Of a DNA stretch of 6,489 bases, positions 6,466 through 6,489 are shown piece after piece; within the stretch, counting starts at the first letter, position 1; every line of letters begins with the position of its first letter. The position numbers and the translations under genes are program-made. Origin of the DNA: Ruminiclostridium sp. (GTDB lineage Bacteria; Bacillota_A; Clostridia; Oscillospirales; Oscillospiraceae); assembly GCA_017521345.1 (NCBI GenBank), contig JAFXCU010000219.1, positions 1-6,489 on the forward strand, read 5' to 3'. The notes under the pieces are model-generated. The model was not told the origin of the DNA and made no database searches. It worked only from the letters and a program-made list of their open reading frames with translations.

Positions 6466-6489
6466 AAAAGTTTTGAAAACATACCGTCC
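6466..6489. other. Short non-coding tail at the window edge
   Basis: This stretch contains the small palindrome GTTTT-G-AAAAC (6470-6480) and CATACCGT (6480-6487), which shares six of eight positions with the SigE -10 box CATACAnT. A faint ATA-type -35 could be placed in the A-rich run at 6462-6466. The window ends too soon to judge whether this is a promoter for a downstream gene. Confidence 0.15.

Noticed and set aside
1..6489. CRISPR arrays, insertion sequences, tRNA/rRNA genes and prophage attachment sites
   Set aside because: No regularly spaced direct repeats, transposase or integrase frames, cloverleaf sequences or rRNA motifs were found on either strand.

Overview
The window looks like a chromosomal piece of a spore-forming, Gram-positive, GC-rich member of the Clostridia, most likely an Oscillospiraceae-type gut bacterium (Flavonifractor/Lawsonibacter-like). 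This rests on an intact sporulation sigma factor SigK with its pro-sequence, a protein anchored by S-layer homology (SLH) repeats, a LytTR/GHKL two-component pair, strong AGGAGGT-type ribosome binding sites, and GC-rich coding sequence with AT-rich control regions. The genus is an inference. Five protein genes are supported, and they fill almost the whole window.

Left part, minus strand (about 3531 down to 10). A two-gene operon runs leftward from an extended -10 promoter at about 3526-3554. The first gene (704-3493) encodes a secreted protein of 929 residues. It has a signal peptide, an unrecognised N-terminal region, a module with the hallmarks of aerolysin/epsilon-toxin (ETX/MTX2) beta-pore-forming proteins, two probable Ig-like domains and three C-terminal SLH repeats. 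The second gene (146-670), 33 bases downstream, encodes a six-helix HdeD/DUF308-like membrane protein. The operon ends in a run of hairpins (16-133) that finishes with a T-tract on the minus strand.

Middle, plus strand (3596-5704). Divergent from the toxin-like gene is a two-component system: an AgrA-type LytTR response regulator starting at a GTG (3656), then an AgrC-type GHKL sensor kinase overlapping it by ATGA. A near-perfect symmetric hairpin with A- and T-tracts closes this operon. The 162 bases between the divergent start codons hold two facing extended -10 promoters, a small inverted repeat and four copies of CTGCT/AGCAG. This makes it plausible, though unproven, that the two-component system controls the toxin-like operon. 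No agrB/agrD-like pheromone gene is visible.

Right part, plus strand (5705-6489). sigK is intact, has its own strong ribosome binding site, and carries a perfect match to the SpoIIID consensus upstream. It is insulated from the kinase by the terminator and is probably an unrelated core sporulation gene flanking the accessory module.

The most interesting candidate system is the SLH-anchored aerolysin-like protein with its co-transcribed small membrane protein and divergent quorum-type regulator.
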